Positions 50,426-60,612 of a stretch of DNA of 64,000 nt are shown in pieces. This stretch comes from Pseudonocardia sulfidoxydans NBRC 16205 (GTDB lineage Bacteria > Actinomycetota > Actinomycetes > Mycobacteriales > Pseudonocardiaceae). The stretch spans positions 62,001-126,000 of the forward strand of contig NZ_BJVJ01000006.1 in NCBI RefSeq assembly GCF_007989085.1, read 5' to 3'. Position 1 is the stretch's first letter; the number at the start of each line of letters is the position of its first letter. The translations under genes were made by a program, and so were the position numbers. Below the pieces are notes generated by a model. That model did no database searches. It had not been told where the DNA came from and worked only from the letters and a program-made list of their open reading frames with translations.

Positions 50426-53347
50426 CTACGACGGGAACCCGTCCGCAACCGACGCCGCCAGCTCCAGCAGCGCCAGCCGCGTCGTCGGCTGGAGCCGGTC
50501 GAGATCGATCTCCGCGCCCTCCTCCAGGTGCCCGTCGAACGGGATGCGCACCACGGCACGGCAGCGCAGAGCGAAGTGCTCCGCCACCCGGTCGAGATCC
50601 ACACCTCCCGACGAGCGATGCACGCAGTTGATGACCGCCACCGCGTTGGCCACGAGATCGGTGTGCCCGTGAGCGTCCAGCCAGTCCATCGTCGCCGACG
50701 CGCTGCGCGCCCCGTCGATCGAACCCGACGACACGATGATCAGTTGGTCGGCCATCCCCAGCACCCCGTACATCGCGGAGTGCATCAGTCCGGTGCCGCA
50801 GTCGGTCAGGACGATGTTGTAGAAGTGCTCCAGCAGGTTCACCGTGCGCCGGTAGTCGTCCTCGCTGAACGCCTCCGACACCGCCGGGTCCTGCTCGCTG
50901 GCCAGCACCTCCAGCCGTGACGTCCCCTGCGACGTGTAGGCCCGCACGTCGGTGTACCGGCGCACCCGCTGCGCGTCGCGCAGCAGGTGACGCACCGTCG
51001 CCGTCGTCTCCAGCGGGATCTTCTGGCTCAACGTGCCGCGGTCCGGGTTCGCGTCGACCGCCACGACACGGTCGCCACGCAGCGACGCGAACGTCGCCCC
51101 CAGCGTCGCCGTGACCGTCGTCTTGCCGACACCACCCTTCAGGCTGAGCATCGCGATCTTGTAGCAGCCCAGCAGCGGCTGGTTGACCCGTGCCGTCAGC
51201 TCCCGGCGGCGGATGTCGAGCGGGCTCTCACCAGGGTTGATCAGCTTGCCGGACAACACGTACACGGCACGCCGCCAGCCCGACTGCGGCGGCCGCTTGC
51301 TCGGGCGCAGCAGCCGGGCCGACGACAGGTCGCCGCCACCCAGGTCCACCTGCTGCCCGGTGCGGGCGCGCTGTGCCTCCTGGGCCGCCACGGCGCCCGG
51401 TTCGATCCAGCCTGCGGGGCGGCGGGTGTTCTCCTCCCGCGGCGGCCGCGGCCACGACGGGGGCGGCGGCGGTGGGGGCCACGACTGTTCGACGCGCGAG
51501 CCCCCGTTGCGTGGGTCCGGTCGCGGCGGGTCCTGGGGGCCCGCCCGGCGCCCGGACGGCCCGTCGGCGGGATCCGCGGGGCGGGACCCGTTCGGCGGGG
51601 TGTCGACAGAGGTCCGTGCCGACGCTGCGGCGGGTCCGCTCGTCGAAGTTCCCGTGGCCGCGGCGCCGCGGGGCGGGGTCAGCGGGTGGCGACGGGCGGC
51701 GCCGTCGGGCATGTCCTGCCCCGCCGCGCGGCGGCCGCCGCGAGCCGGGGTGTCGTCGCGGCGCGGCTCCGTCCGGGGGACGCCCGGGGCGGGCGTCTCC
51801 GGGGGGCGCACCGGCGCAGCGGCGACGGCCGGCGCCTCCGCGGCGCCGGGCGTCGCACGTTCGCGCACCGGCTCGCTCGCCCTGGCAGCGCTCGCATCGG
51901 CGCCTGTCTTGCCGGTACCGGTCGGCGGGGTGGCCGGGTCCCGGGCGGGTCGTGCACCCGGCCGGTCCGCGGGCCGCGCAGCGGGCTCGCCGGACCCGGT
52001 CGACCACGCCGCAGCGGCCCGCTGCGCCGCGGTGGACTGCCCGGCGGTGGACTGTGCGGCGGCGGAGTGTGCGGCGGCGCCCTCGGCGCCTGTGTCCGTG
52101 GTCCTGTCGTCCCCGATCGGACCGGGCTCGGCGGCGCCGGGGTGCTGCGGCTCGGTCGCCGGTTCGCGGCCCGCGTCGGAGACCCGGGCAGGGTCGTCGG
52201 CGGCGCGGCGGCCGACGGCCCTGGCCACGGCCGCGTCGACGGCGGGGTCGTCGCCGCGGCGGGCCGGGGCCTCGTGGGACGCGGTGCGGGCGTCGGCGGT
52301 GCTGCGGGCGACCTGCGCGGCACGGGCCGACGCGGCGACCCGGTCGGCCCCCGCGTCCGTACGGACGTCGGCCGCGCCGGTCGCCTGCTCCTGCTCGGCG
52401 GCCCGCGACGGCTCCGCGGGCTGCGACGGCTCCGCGGGCTGCGACGGCTCCGCGGGCTGCGACGGCTCGGCGGCCCGCGACGGTTCCGCAGGGCGGGACG
52501 GCTCCGCAGGTCGGGACGGTTCCGCGGGCCGCGACGGTTCGCCGGGCCCGGTGTCGGTCGGTCGCGGGGTCGTGCCGCCGAAGGTGCGGGAACTGCGGGC
52601 GTCGCCGCCCGACAGCGCGGAGGCCGGTGGGCGCCGGGTCGAGGCGAGCCGCGCGGCCTCGGCGGCGCGGCGGGCCGCGGCGACCCGGGCTGCGGCCGCG
52701 TCCCGGTCTGTCCCGGCGTGCGTCGGTGCCGCCCGCAGGTGGGCCGACGCACCCTCGCCGGCCGTGGACTCACGGTCGGCCGCAGGTGCTGCGTCGCGGT
52801 CGGCTCCCCAGCGGTCGGGCGCCCGGTCCGTGCTCGAACGGTCGGCGGCCGAGCCCGTGGTTCCGCCCCAGCGAGGCGCCGGGCGGTCCGGTTCGGGGGT
52901 GCCGGTCCGCGCGGCCAGTGCGCCACCGGGCCGGACCGTGGGCACGCCGTGCCCGGGTGTCACCGGGTCGATCTCGGACTCGAGGTCGTCGTCGGGATGG
53001 TCGGGGATGGCGCTGCCCCAGGTCCCCTGCCCCGGCGCGGATGCGTCGGTCCGCTCGGCTGCACGGTCGGGAGGGGACGCGGTCTCGGGCCGCGCCACCT
53101 CGGTCACGCGAGGACCGTCGGCGTCGCGCGGGCGCGACCGCTCGGGAACGGCGGCCGGACGTGGGACGTCGGCCGGACGCTCGACCTCGGACGAGGACGA
53201 GGACGCGGGCTGGTCCTCGGTGGGGGCCTCGTCGTCGGGTTCGACAGCGTGTTGCGCCCCGTCGGCCGCGCCGGAGATCTTCCCCCAGCGCTCCTGGACA
53301 TAGCGGCCCACGGAACCGTCCGGGTACTCCGACGCAGCCTTGCTCAC
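50426..53347 (-). CDS. MinD/ParA-like ATPase with a 730-residue disordered N-terminus
   Basis: About 973 residues. The last 243 are a MinD-type deviant Walker ATPase: MLSLKGGVGKTTVTATLGA, VVAVDANPDRGTLSQK, VLTDCGTGLMHSAMYG. The first 730 residues are low-complexity Ala/Pro/Arg/Glu/Asp, with an eight-fold 6-residue repeat (PAEPSR-like). The ATPase resembles those of the EspI-like type linked to secretion or cell-pole positioning. GTG 53347 follows TACCGT by 8 bases, a leaderless signal; GTG 53353 is possible. Role unknown. Confidence 0.8.
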   Translation of the reverse strand: MSKAASEYPDGSVGRYVQERWGKISGAADGAQHAVEPDDEAPTEDQPASSSSSEVERPADVPRPAAVPERSRPRDADGPRVTEVARPETASPPDRAAERTDASAPGQGTWGSAIPDHPDDDLESEIDPVTPGHGVPTVRPGGALAARTGTPEPDRPAPRWGGTTGSAADRSSTDRAPDRWGADRDAAPAADRESTAGEGASAHLRAAPTHAGTDRDAAAARVAAARRAAEAARLASTRRPPASALSGGDARSSRTFGGTTPRPTDTGPGEPSRPAEPSRPAEPSRPAEPSRAAEPSQPAEPSQPAEPSQPAEPSRAAEQEQATGAADVRTDAGADRVAASARAAQVARSTADARTASHEAPARRGDDPAVDAAVARAVGRRAADDPARVSDAGREPATEPQHPGAAEPGPIGDDRTTDTGAEGAAAHSAAAQSTAGQSTAAQRAAAAWSTGSGEPAARPADRPGARPARDPATPPTGTGKTGADASAARASEPVRERATPGAAEAPAVAAAPVRPPETPAPGVPRTEPRRDDTPARGGRRAAGQDMPDGAARRHPLTPPRGAAATGTSTSGPAAASARTSVDTPPNGSRPADPADGPSGRRAGPQDPPRPDPRNGGSRVEQSWPPPPPPPSWPRPPREENTRRPAGWIEPGAVAAQEAQRARTGQQVDLGGGDLSSARLLRPSKRPPQSGWRRAVYVLSGKLINPGESPLDIRRRELTARVNQPLLGCYKIAMLSLKGGVGKTTVTATLGATFASLRGDRVVAVDANPDRGTLSQKIPLETTATVRHLLRDAQRVRRYTDVRAYTSQGTSRLEVLASEQDPAVSEAFSEDDYRRTVNLLEHFYNIVLTDCGTGLMHSAMYGVLGMADQLIIVSSGSIDGARSASATMDWLDAHGHTDLVANAVAVINCVHRSSGGVDLDRVAEHFALRCRAVVRIPFDGHLEEGAEIDLDRLQPTTRLALLELAASVADGFPS
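52404..52547 (-). repeat. Eight tandem 18-bp coding repeats in the MinD-like gene
   Basis: Eight exact-length 18-bp units within the disordered N-terminal part encode repeats of the type PSRPAE/PSQPAE. Units 2 and 3 are identical at base level and the others differ at a few sites. Such arrays change length by slippage. Confidence 0.85.
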
Positions 53348-53404
53348 GTGCACCGACGGTAGTCGCGCGTGCCGCCCTGGTCGAGGTGACGTCGAGGGAC
53401 GGGC

Positions 53405-54355
53405 TCAGCTCAGCCCGGCATACGAGTGAAGCCCGGCCACGACCATGTTGATGAAGAAGAGGTTGAAGACGATCGTCACGAAACCGGCGACGTTGATCCA
53501 GGGTGCGCCGGTGGTGCGCCAGCCCGAGGTGGCACGGGCGTGCAGGTAGGCGGCGTAGACGACCCAGGCGACGAACGCGACGGTCTCCTTGGGGTCCCAG
53601 CCCCAGAACCGGCCCCAGGCCGACTCGGCCCAGATGGCGCCCGCGATGACCGCGAAGGTGTAGATGGGGAAGCCGACGACGGTGACGCGGTAGGCGAGCC
53701 GGTCGAGGGCGTCGACACCCGGCAGCTTGGCGGCCAGTTTTCCCGTCTTCCCGGCCTTGACCAGCAGGTACAGGATGCTGGCGACACCGGAGACCATGAG
53801 CAGACCCGATGCGATGGTGACAGTGGTCACGTGGATGGCGAGCCAGTAGGACTGCAGCGCGGGGACGACGGGCGCGGCGTTGGCGTAGAGGACCGTCCCG
53901 CCCAGGAACATGAGGATCAGGACGGGCGAGAGGACGAACGCGCCGACGGGCCGCAGCGACGGCGAGCGGCGCAGCACCACGAGCCAGCAGACGACGGCGG
54001 CGAGGCAGATGGCGGAGGTGAACTCGTACATGTTGCCCAGCGGCCAGCGCTCGGTGGCGATGCCGCGCGCCACGATGGCGCCGACGTGCAGCAGCAGGCC
54101 GACGAGCGTGACGGCGACGCCCATCCGACCGCACTTGTCCGAGCGGGTGCGACCGGTGGGCGCGGCGGGGGTCTCGTCCGCGGCGGGGGCGTCGGCGACG
54201 TCGCCACCGCTCGTCGCCACCAACGTCTTGGTCCGCACCGGCTTGCGGTTGCCGACGAACTCGAACGCGTGCAGGAACATCGCGATCACGTAGACGGCGA
54301 CGGCCCCGATGTAGAGGTCGTCGCTGTACGCGGCGAGGACCGGGTCGATGGGCAT
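53405..54355 (-). CDS. ccsB: Cytochrome c biogenesis protein CcsB/ResC
   Basis: Heme-handling membrane subunit of system II cytochrome c synthase, 316 residues, eight helices. The WWD-type segment WGRFWGWDPKETVAFVAWVVYAAYLHAR and flanking histidines bind heme. ATG is overlapped by one base with the resB stop (TGATG), so the two are coupled. Last gene of the resA-ccdA-resB-ccsB operon. Confidence 0.94.
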   Translation of the reverse strand: MPIDPVLAAYSDDLYIGAVAVYVIAMFLHAFEFVGNRKPVRTKTLVATSGGDVADAPAADETPAAPTGRTRSDKCGRMGVAVTLVGLLLHVGAIVARGIATERWPLGNMYEFTSAICLAAVVCWLVVLRRSPSLRPVGAFVLSPVLILMFLGGTVLYANAAPVVPALQSYWLAIHVTTVTIASGLLMVSGVASILYLLVKAGKTGKLAAKLPGVDALDRLAYRVTVVGFPIYTFAVIAGAIWAESAWGRFWGWDPKETVAFVAWVVYAAYLHARATSGWRTTGAPWINVAGFVTIVFNLFFINMVVAGLHSYAGLS

Positions 54356-56094
54356 CAGGTGTCTCCCCTGTCGGTGGGGCCGGTCGGCTCGCCTGTTTCC
54401 GGCGTTCCGGACGATTCTGGCCGGTGGATCGGGTCGGACGGCTCCGGGGGCGGGTGACTCTCGTTCGCGGCGCCGAGGACCGCGGCGCGGAGCCGGTCGA
54501 ACTCCTCGCCGTAGCCGGCCTGGTCGGTGCGGGCGAGGCCGCCGAGGCGGACCTCGGTGCGGCCGTCGCCCGCCGGCACGACGCGGACCCAGAAGCGGCG
54601 GCGTTTCACGGCGAGCGAGACGCCGAGCCCGGCGAGCAGCAGGATCGCGAAGATCAGCACGGTCTCCTGGCCGGGGTCGTGGCTGACCTGCAGTGACACC
54701 CAGGGGGTGACGTCGTCGAAGCGGACCTGGGTGCCGTCGTCGAGGGTGAGCGACTCGCCGGGCAGCAGGTTGGCGCGGGCGACGCGGGTGAGCGCGCCGG
54801 AGTCGACCTGGGCCTGGTCGACGCTGAAGATCGACTGGCCGCGACCGTCGTCGAGGCCGAGGTCGCCGCGCAGCACGTCGACGGCGACCTGCGGGTTGCG
54901 CAGGTCCGGGTAGACCGAGGTGATGATCTGCCCGCCGGAGCTGGTGGGCGCGAACAGCCCGGTGACGGCGAGCTGGCTGTTCTGGCGCTGCGCAGGGTCG
55001 GTGACGCCGGGGCGTTCGAACTTGGTGGCGCCCTCGGAGAGCATCGTCGTCATGTCGACGGGCCGCCACTGGATCTGGCCGGTGCGCTGCTGCCCGTCGG
55101 GCCAGGTGACGGTGAACCGCGGCGCGTAGCCGTGGCCGAGCAGGTAGACGCGGGCGCCGTCGACACGCAGGGGGTGGTTGACCCGCAGGTCGTAGGAGCT
55201 CCAGCGGGTGGTGTCGCCGGCCTCGACGTCCTCGGCCGTCTGGTAGCCGATCTGCGCGCGGTAGGAGTCGGGCTGGCCGTTGGGCAGGTAGTCGGCGGCG
55301 AAGTCGTCGACGCGGACGCAGAACGGTGCGAGCTCGGTGCCGTCGACGCGCAGCCCGGCGCGGAAGGAGTCGTAGCCGAGGATCGAGGAGTTGCAGAACT
55401 GGCTGCCGCCGGACAGCACGATGACCTGGCCCTCGTAGCCGAACAGCTTGCCCAGTGCGAGGCCGACGAGCAGCCCGACGAGGCTGAGGTGGAAGACGAG
55501 GTTCCCGGCCTCGCGCAGCCGGCCCTTCTCCGCCGACACGGTGCGGGCACCGCCCGGCTCGTCGCGTTCGGCGCGCTGCCAGGCGCGGAACCGGTTGCCG
55601 CCCAGCAGGGTGCGGACACGGGCGAGGACGGCGTCGGGCGCCTCGTCGAGGGTCGCGGTGGCGTGGTGGGGCAGCCGGGCGAGGTTGCGGGGGGTGGCGA
55701 CGGGGTCGCTGCGCATGGCGCGGGCGAAGTCGAGGTTGCGCGGCACGAGGCAGCCGATGAGCGAGATCATCAGCAGCAGGTAGATGGCCGCGAACCACGG
55801 TGTGGCGAAGACGTCGAAGAAGCCGCCCTTGTCGAGGATCGGGGCGAGCGTCGGGTAGTCGGTGAAGTACTGGTCGACCAGCTGCTGGTTGAGCGAACGC
55901 TGCGGCAGCAGCGCGCCCGGCAGGGCCGCGAGTGCCAGCAGGAACAGCAGGATGAGCGCCGTACGCATGCTGGTGAGGCCGCGCCAGGTGTTGCGCAGGA
56001 ACGCCAGCACGCGGCGGGCGGCGGACTGCCGCGGCGGCCGCCCCTCGGACTCGGGGGCGGCGGCCTCGGGCGGCGCGGTCGGCGGGGAGGACAT
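54355..56094 (-). CDS. resB: Cytochrome c biogenesis protein ResB (Ccs1)
   Basis: Partner of CcsB in system II, 579 residues. It has four helices, with a large extracytoplasmic domain between the third and fourth. Sequence LTSMRTALILLFLLALAALPGALLPQRSLN, FHLSLVGLLVGLALGKLFGYEGQVIVLSGG and SLQVSHDPGQETVLIFAILLLAGL match the family. ATG 56094 overlaps the ccdA stop by one base (TGATG). Confidence 0.94.
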   Translation of the reverse strand: MSSPPTAPPEAAAPESEGRPPRQSAARRVLAFLRNTWRGLTSMRTALILLFLLALAALPGALLPQRSLNQQLVDQYFTDYPTLAPILDKGGFFDVFATPWFAAIYLLLMISLIGCLVPRNLDFARAMRSDPVATPRNLARLPHHATATLDEAPDAVLARVRTLLGGNRFRAWQRAERDEPGGARTVSAEKGRLREAGNLVFHLSLVGLLVGLALGKLFGYEGQVIVLSGGSQFCNSSILGYDSFRAGLRVDGTELAPFCVRVDDFAADYLPNGQPDSYRAQIGYQTAEDVEAGDTTRWSSYDLRVNHPLRVDGARVYLLGHGYAPRFTVTWPDGQQRTGQIQWRPVDMTTMLSEGATKFERPGVTDPAQRQNSQLAVTGLFAPTSSGGQIITSVYPDLRNPQVAVDVLRGDLGLDDGRGQSIFSVDQAQVDSGALTRVARANLLPGESLTLDDGTQVRFDDVTPWVSLQVSHDPGQETVLIFAILLLAGLGVSLAVKRRRFWVRVVPAGDGRTEVRLGGLARTDQAGYGEEFDRLRAAVLGAANESHPPPEPSDPIHRPESSGTPETGEPTGPTDRGDT

Positions 56095-56879
56095 CAGAGG
56101 GCCGGGGTGAATCCGGCGACGGCGGTCTGCAGGCCGACGAGCAGCCCGTTCCACACCCCGGACAGCAGCAGGATCCCGACGACGACGAGCAGCACGCCAC
56201 CGGCGATCTGGATTCCGCGGGTGTGGCGGCGCAGCCAGCCCAGCGCACGCACGGCCGACGACGCACCCACCGCGATCAGCACGAACGGCAGCCCGAGACC
56301 GGCGCAGTAGGAGAGGGTGAGGACGACACCGCGCAGCGACCCGCCCCCGGTCCCCGCGGCGACGGCGACGACCCCGGCCAGCGTCGGCCCGATGCAGGGC
56401 ACCCAGCCGAGCCCGAAGACCGCGCCGAGCAGGGGCGCGCCCCAGATGCCCGCGCGCGGCACCCAGTGCACGCGGCGTTCACGCTGCAGCACCGGCACGA
56501 GCCCGACGAACGCCAACCCCATCACGATCATGACGACGCCACCGACGCGCTGCAGCAGCTCCATGTTGCGTACGAGCGCGTCGGACAGCCAGACGACGCC
56601 GACGAGGATCGCGCCGAACACGACGGTGAACCCGGCGACGAACAACGCCGCGGCGCCCGCGACCCGCCACCTGCCCCGGCGACGGCCGCGGCGGTCGCCC
56701 GCGTCGGCGGGGGTGGTGGCCGGAATGTCGGCGCCGACGAGACCCGCGAGGTAGGCCAGGTAGCCGGGGACCAGCGGGACCACGCACGGGGAGGCGAAGC
56801 TGACCGCTCCGGCGAGCACGGCGACCGCCGCTGCGACCAGCAGCGGTCCCGATATCGCGAGGGCGGTCGACGCGTCCAT
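56094..56879 (-). CDS. ccdA: Cytochrome c biogenesis thiol transporter CcdA
   Basis: Six-helix membrane protein of 261 residues passing electrons from cytoplasmic thioredoxin to ResA. The two redox cysteines are in FASPCVVPLVPGYLAYL and GWVPCIGPTLAGV, each with its proline-rich context. ATG 56879 follows TACCCT by 8 bases (leaderless); a GTG one codon earlier is possible. Confidence 0.92.
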   Translation of the reverse strand: MDASTALAISGPLLVAAAVAVLAGAVSFASPCVVPLVPGYLAYLAGLVGADIPATTPADAGDRRGRRRGRWRVAGAAALFVAGFTVVFGAILVGVVWLSDALVRNMELLQRVGGVVMIVMGLAFVGLVPVLQRERRVHWVPRAGIWGAPLLGAVFGLGWVPCIGPTLAGVVAVAAGTGGGSLRGVVLTLSYCAGLGLPFVLIAVGASSAVRALGWLRRHTRGIQIAGGVLLVVVGILLLSGVWNGLLVGLQTAVAGFTPAL

Positions 56880-56963
56880 CACCGATCAGGGTATGTCTGC
56901 GGGTGCCCGGCTCCCCCACCGGGTTCTACAGCGTGTAGTGCGTGTGAGGCCGGGGTCACCGGG

Positions 56964-57557
56964 TCAGGCCTGCGGCTCGGCGGCGACCCGCATGAGCAGC
57001 GGGACGAGGTCGCTCGGCTGGACCCGCGTCAGGAACACCGCCGCGACCCGGTGCTGCCGGTCGAGCACGATCGTCGACGGCACCGTGTTGCGCGGATAGC
57101 CCGACAGCGCGGCCAGCGTCCGCCCGGGCGGGTCGAAGATCGACTGGTACTTCAGGCCGCGATCGCGGACGAAGTCGGTGGCGGCGGCACGGTCGTCGCG
57201 CACGTCGATCCCCAGCATGTCGACGCCCTGGCCCGCCGTCTGCTCGAGCGAGAACTCCAGGTCGGGCGCCTCCGCCCGGCACGGCCCACACCACGAACCC
57301 CAGATGTTGACGACGAGCACCTTGCCCTTGTAGTCGTCGGTACCGATGGTCTTCCCCTGCTCCAGCAGGCTCTCCCCGCTCAGCGCGGGCAGCGCGGCAC
57401 GCGACGACGGCGGGTCGTACAGGATCGTCGTCTTCCCGCCGGGGGCGACGAACTGGAACTCCTGGCCGGTCACGACCGCGTCCTTGCCGGTGGTGCCGCA
57501 GCCGGCGACGACCAGCACCGCGAGCAGCGCCGCCAGCGCGGGGAGGAGCCGTCTCAT
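56964..57557 (-). CDS. resA: Thiol-disulfide oxidoreductase ResA/TlpA lipoprotein
   Basis: Membrane-anchored thioredoxin keeping apocytochrome c haem-site cysteines reduced, 197 residues. A lipoprotein signal ends VVAGC with lipid Cys20; the active site is WGSWCGPCRAE with C90 and C93; then a TlpA-type fold with YPRNTVPSTIVLD cis-Pro. ATG overlaps the preceding stop (ATGA). Separated from ccdA by about 85 bases. Confidence 0.9.
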   Translation of the reverse strand: MRRLLPALAALLAVLVVAGCGTTGKDAVVTGQEFQFVAPGGKTTILYDPPSSRAALPALSGESLLEQGKTIGTDDYKGKVLVVNIWGSWCGPCRAEAPDLEFSLEQTAGQGVDMLGIDVRDDRAAATDFVRDRGLKYQSIFDPPGRTLAALSGYPRNTVPSTIVLDRQHRVAAVFLTRVQPSDLVPLLMRVAAEPQA

Positions 57558-58192
57558 GCGCCGGTCACGGTGGGGTCGCTCGATCCGGCGGGCTCGCTGT
57601 AGCGCAGGCCGGTGAGCTCCGATCCGGTGAACTCCAGCGTCGTCAACGACGCGAGCGCGCACTGCCGGCGGCGCGGGTCGTGCCAGAGCCGCTGCCCCAG
57701 CAGGTAGCGGCGCAACGTCCAGATCGGCAGCTGGTGCGACACGCACACGGCCTCGCGACCCACGGCCAGCTCCCGGGCGTGGTGCGCGGCGCCGAGCATG
57801 CGGTGCGCGATCCGCAGGTACGGCTCGCCCCACGACGGCCTGAACGGGTCACGCATCAGCGGCCAGTTCGCGGGCCGGCGCAGCGCCCCGTCGCCCACCC
57901 CGAACTTCGTGCCCTCGAACCGGTTCTCCGACTCGATGAGCCCGTCGTCGGTGACGATCTCGACGCCGTGCGCAGCCGCGATCGGCGCGGCCGTCTCCTG
58001 CGCCCGCAGCAGCGGGGAGGCGACGACGACCGCGATGTCGTTGTCCACCAACGTCTTCGCGACGGTCTCGGCCTGGGCCCGGCCGCGCTCGGCCAGGTGG
58101 TAGCCCGGCAGGCGCCCGTAGAGGATGCCCTCCGGGTTGTGCACCTCGCCGTGGCGGAGCATGTGGACGAGCGTGCGCTGCTGTCCGCTCAT
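57554..58192 (-). CDS. Phosphoglycerate-mutase-like histidine phosphatase
   Basis: Histidine phosphatase superfamily, 212 residues. Motif [16 protein letters not shown] bears the catalytic RHG; the second histidine is in [17 protein letters not shown] overlaps the hemL stop and its stop overlaps resA. In Mycobacterium a homologue sits in the same place between hemL and the res genes. Real substrate unknown. Confidence 0.88.
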   Translation of the reverse strand: MSGQQRTLVHMLRHGEVHNPEGILYGRLPGYHLAERGRAQAETVAKTLVDNDIAVVVASPLLRAQETAAPIAAAHGVEIVTDDGLIESENRFEGTKFGVGDGALRRPANWPLMRDPFRPSWGEPYLRIAHRMLGAAHHARELAVGREAVCVSHQLPIWTLRRYLLGQRLWHDPRRRQCALASLTTLEFTGSELTGLRYSEPAGSSDPTVTGA

Positions 58193-59502
58193 GCCGCGGC
58201 CGCCGCCGCGGCGGCCGCGGGCAGGGCGTCGGCGATGACGGCGAACGCGTCGTCGTCGAGCGCCGCGGAGACGAACCAGGCCTCGAACGCGCTCGGCGGG
58301 GGGTAGACGCCCCGTTCGAGCAGGGCGTGGAAGAACGGCGCGAACCGGTGGGTCTGCGCGGCCTTCGCGGTCGTGTAGTCGACGACACGGTCCTCGCTGA
58401 AGAACACCGACAGCAGGTTCCCCGCGAACTGCACTCGATGGGCGACCCCGGCCGCGGTGAGCGCGTCGCCGATCAGCCCGCCGAGACGCCGGGCGTTGGC
58501 GTCGAGCGCGCGGTAGACCTCCGCGTCGGCCAGCCGCAACGTCGCGAGCCCCGCAGCGACGGCGACGGGATTCCCCGACAGCGTGCCCGCCTGGTAGACC
58601 GGCCCGGCCGGCGCCAGGAACGACATGTGCTCACGCGACCCGCCGAACGCCGCCGCGGGCAGCCCGCCCGACATGACCTTGCCGAACGTGTACAAGTCAC
58701 CGGCCACACCGTCGACGCCGTGCCAGCCCGACGGACTGACCCGGAACCCGGTCATGACCTCGTCCATGATCAGCAACGCACCGTGCTCCCGGGTCACCGT
58801 GCGCAGGCCCTCGTTGAAGCCCTCGACGGGCGCGACCGCACCCATGTTGCCCGCCGCCGGCTCGGTGATCACGCACGCGATCTCGGCGCCGCGGGCCGCG
58901 AACACCTCGCGGACGGCCTCGATGTCGTTGTAGGGCAGAACGATCGTGTCGGCCGCCTGCGCACCGGTGACGCCCGGGCTCGTCGGCAGCCCCAGTGTCG
59001 CCACACCCGAGCCCGCCTCGGCCAGCAACGCGTCCACGTGGCCGTGGTAGCACCCCGCGAACTTGACGACGGCCGCGCGCCCCGTGATGCCCCGCGCCAG
59101 CCGGATGGCGCTCATCGTCGCCTCGGTGCCGGAGTTGACCAGCCGCACCTGCTCCACCGGCGCGACCCGGCCGATGATCTCCTCCGCCAGCTCGACCTCC
59201 GACGGTGTCGGAGCGCCGAACGACAGTCCGCCCGCGGCCGCGGCCTGCACCGCCTCGACGACCTGCGGGTGCGCATGCCCCAGGATCATCGGCCCCCACG
59301 ACGACACCAGGTCGACGTAGCGGTTGCCGTCGGCGTCGGTCAGCCAGGGGCCCTGCGCGGACACCATGAACCGCGGCGTCCCGCCCACGGCGTTGAACGC
59401 CCGCACCGGCGAGTTGACCCCACCGGGGATGGCGGCTCCCGCCCGCTCGAACAAGCGGGCCGAGACCTCGGAGACCTGGGCAGCGTGCGTCGACGAACTC
59501 AC
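58189..59502 (-). CDS. hemL: Glutamate-1-semialdehyde 2,1-aminomutase
   Basis: PLP enzyme making 5-aminolevulinate in the C5 pathway, 437 residues. [38 protein letters not shown], and the PLP lysine K275 in [18 protein letters not shown] are clear. It ends in an alanine run. GTG 59502 fits the family N-terminus and follows a CAGACT box by 7 bases. HemB and HemD lie nearby. Confidence 0.95.
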   Translation of the reverse strand: MSSSTHAAQVSEVSARLFERAGAAIPGGVNSPVRAFNAVGGTPRFMVSAQGPWLTDADGNRYVDLVSSWGPMILGHAHPQVVEAVQAAAAGGLSFGAPTPSEVELAEEIIGRVAPVEQVRLVNSGTEATMSAIRLARGITGRAAVVKFAGCYHGHVDALLAEAGSGVATLGLPTSPGVTGAQAADTIVLPYNDIEAVREVFAARGAEIACVITEPAAGNMGAVAPVEGFNEGLRTVTREHGALLIMDEVMTGFRVSPSGWHGVDGVAGDLYTFGKVMSGGLPAAAFGGSREHMSFLAPAGPVYQAGTLSGNPVAVAAGLATLRLADAEVYRALDANARRLGGLIGDALTAAGVAHRVQFAGNLLSVFFSEDRVVDYTTAKAAQTHRFAPFFHALLERGVYPPPSAFEAWFVSAALDDDAFAVIADALPAAAAAAAAA

Positions 59503-59518
59503 GACCTCCAGTCTGGCA

Positions 59519-59543
59519 GCCGCCCGCACGGTGTGCGGGCGGC
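59519..59543 (-). terminator. Hairpin terminator between the Q/G/Y-rich gene and hemL
   Basis: Perfect 11-bp stem GCCGCCCGCAC and complement with a 3-base loop. It lies 21 bases after the stop of the upstream leftward gene. Confidence 0.72.
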
Positions 59544-59564
59544 CCCTCCGGAATCAGCCTGACG

Positions 59565-60518
59565 TCACTTCCGTCGCGACCGGTACCACGCCGACGCGGT
59601 GCCGACGTACAGCAGGATCACGCCGATGATCGCGAGCACGATCGGGCCGAAACCGATCAGCAGCGACACCGGATCCGACGAGATGCTGAGGCTGACATTC
59701 TGGTTGCCGGCGGTCAGGAACAGCACCGCGATGCCGCCGATGACGATCAGCGCGTACAGCACCACGAGCGCGGTGATGGAGACCCGGCCCCCGTTCTTCC
59801 CCAGGAACGCGGCCACCGACAGCGCGATGTGGATCAGCGCGAACACGATGAAGACGACGCCGACGACCATCGCGATCTGGGCGAGGTTGATACCCGCCTG
59901 CTGCAGCCGGGCGAGGTCGTCGGTCGACAACGCGGACGTCACCCTGTTGCTCGCCAGCGCCACGATCACGCCACCCGCGAGGTAGGGCAGCGCGCTGATG
60001 ACCAGCAGGATCATCCCGATGACGACGGACACCGGCCGCTTCACGTCCTGGGCGGGCTCCCCACCGAAGCCGGGCCCGGCGTCGGCGTACGGGTTGTAGA
60101 CGTTGTAACCCGGCTGCTGTCCGCCGTACTGCTGTTGCGGCGGGTACTGCTGGCCGTACTGGGGCTGGCCGAACTGGGGCTGCTGCCCGTACTGCTGGCC
60201 GTAGTCGGGCTGCTGACCGTACTGCTGCTGCGGCGGGTACTGCTGGCCGTACTGGGGCTGCCCGTACTGGGGCTGGGGCTGTCCGCCGTACTGCTGGTCG
60301 CCGCCGTACTGCTGCTGGCCGTACTGCTGCTGGTCCCCGCCGCCCGCGGCGTGCCGGCCGCCTTCGTAGGTCGGGCCCGGGGCGGGACGATCGTCGTCGA
60401 CCCGGTCCTTCTGCATGTCGACACCCGGGTCGGCGCCCTGCTGGTCACGCTGACGCTGGTAGCTGCCCGGGAGGTAGCCCGTCGGCTTGTCCTCGCCGCG
60501 GTCGGGCGGAGTGCTCAC
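59565..60518 (-). CDS. Q/G/Y/P-rich membrane protein
   Basis: About 317 residues. The first 145 are low-complexity with repeats such as QYGQQ, PQYGQ and QQYPPQQ; the remainder has four helices (about 165-190, 215-240, 250-275, 285-312). GTG 60518 follows TACGGT by 7 bases. No domain family recognised. It is one of three successive proteins of this design. Confidence 0.6.
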   Translation of the reverse strand: MSTPPDRGEDKPTGYLPGSYQRQRDQQGADPGVDMQKDRVDDDRPAPGPTYEGGRHAAGGGDQQQYGQQQYGGDQQYGGQPQPQYGQPQYGQQYPPQQQYGQQPDYGQQYGQQPQFGQPQYGQQYPPQQQYGGQQPGYNVYNPYADAGPGFGGEPAQDVKRPVSVVIGMILLVISALPYLAGGVIVALASNRVTSALSTDDLARLQQAGINLAQIAMVVGVVFIVFALIHIALSVAAFLGKNGGRVSITALVVLYALIVIGGIAVLFLTAGNQNVSLSISSDPVSLLIGFGPIVLAIIGVILLYVGTASAWYRSRRK

Positions 60519-60560
60519 CTGGCCCACCGTATGGCCGACCGCGAACCGTGTCCACGAGCC

Positions 60561-60588
60561 CCCCGCCCCGGCCGCGGCCGGGGCGGGG
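60561..60588 (-). terminator. Hairpin terminator after the DUF4282 gene
   Basis: 13-bp perfect stem CCCCGCCCCGGCC and complement with a 2-base loop, 24 bases after the stop. Confidence 0.75.
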
Positions 60589-60612
60589 TCTCGGACGCGG
60601 ACCGCCGCCGGG

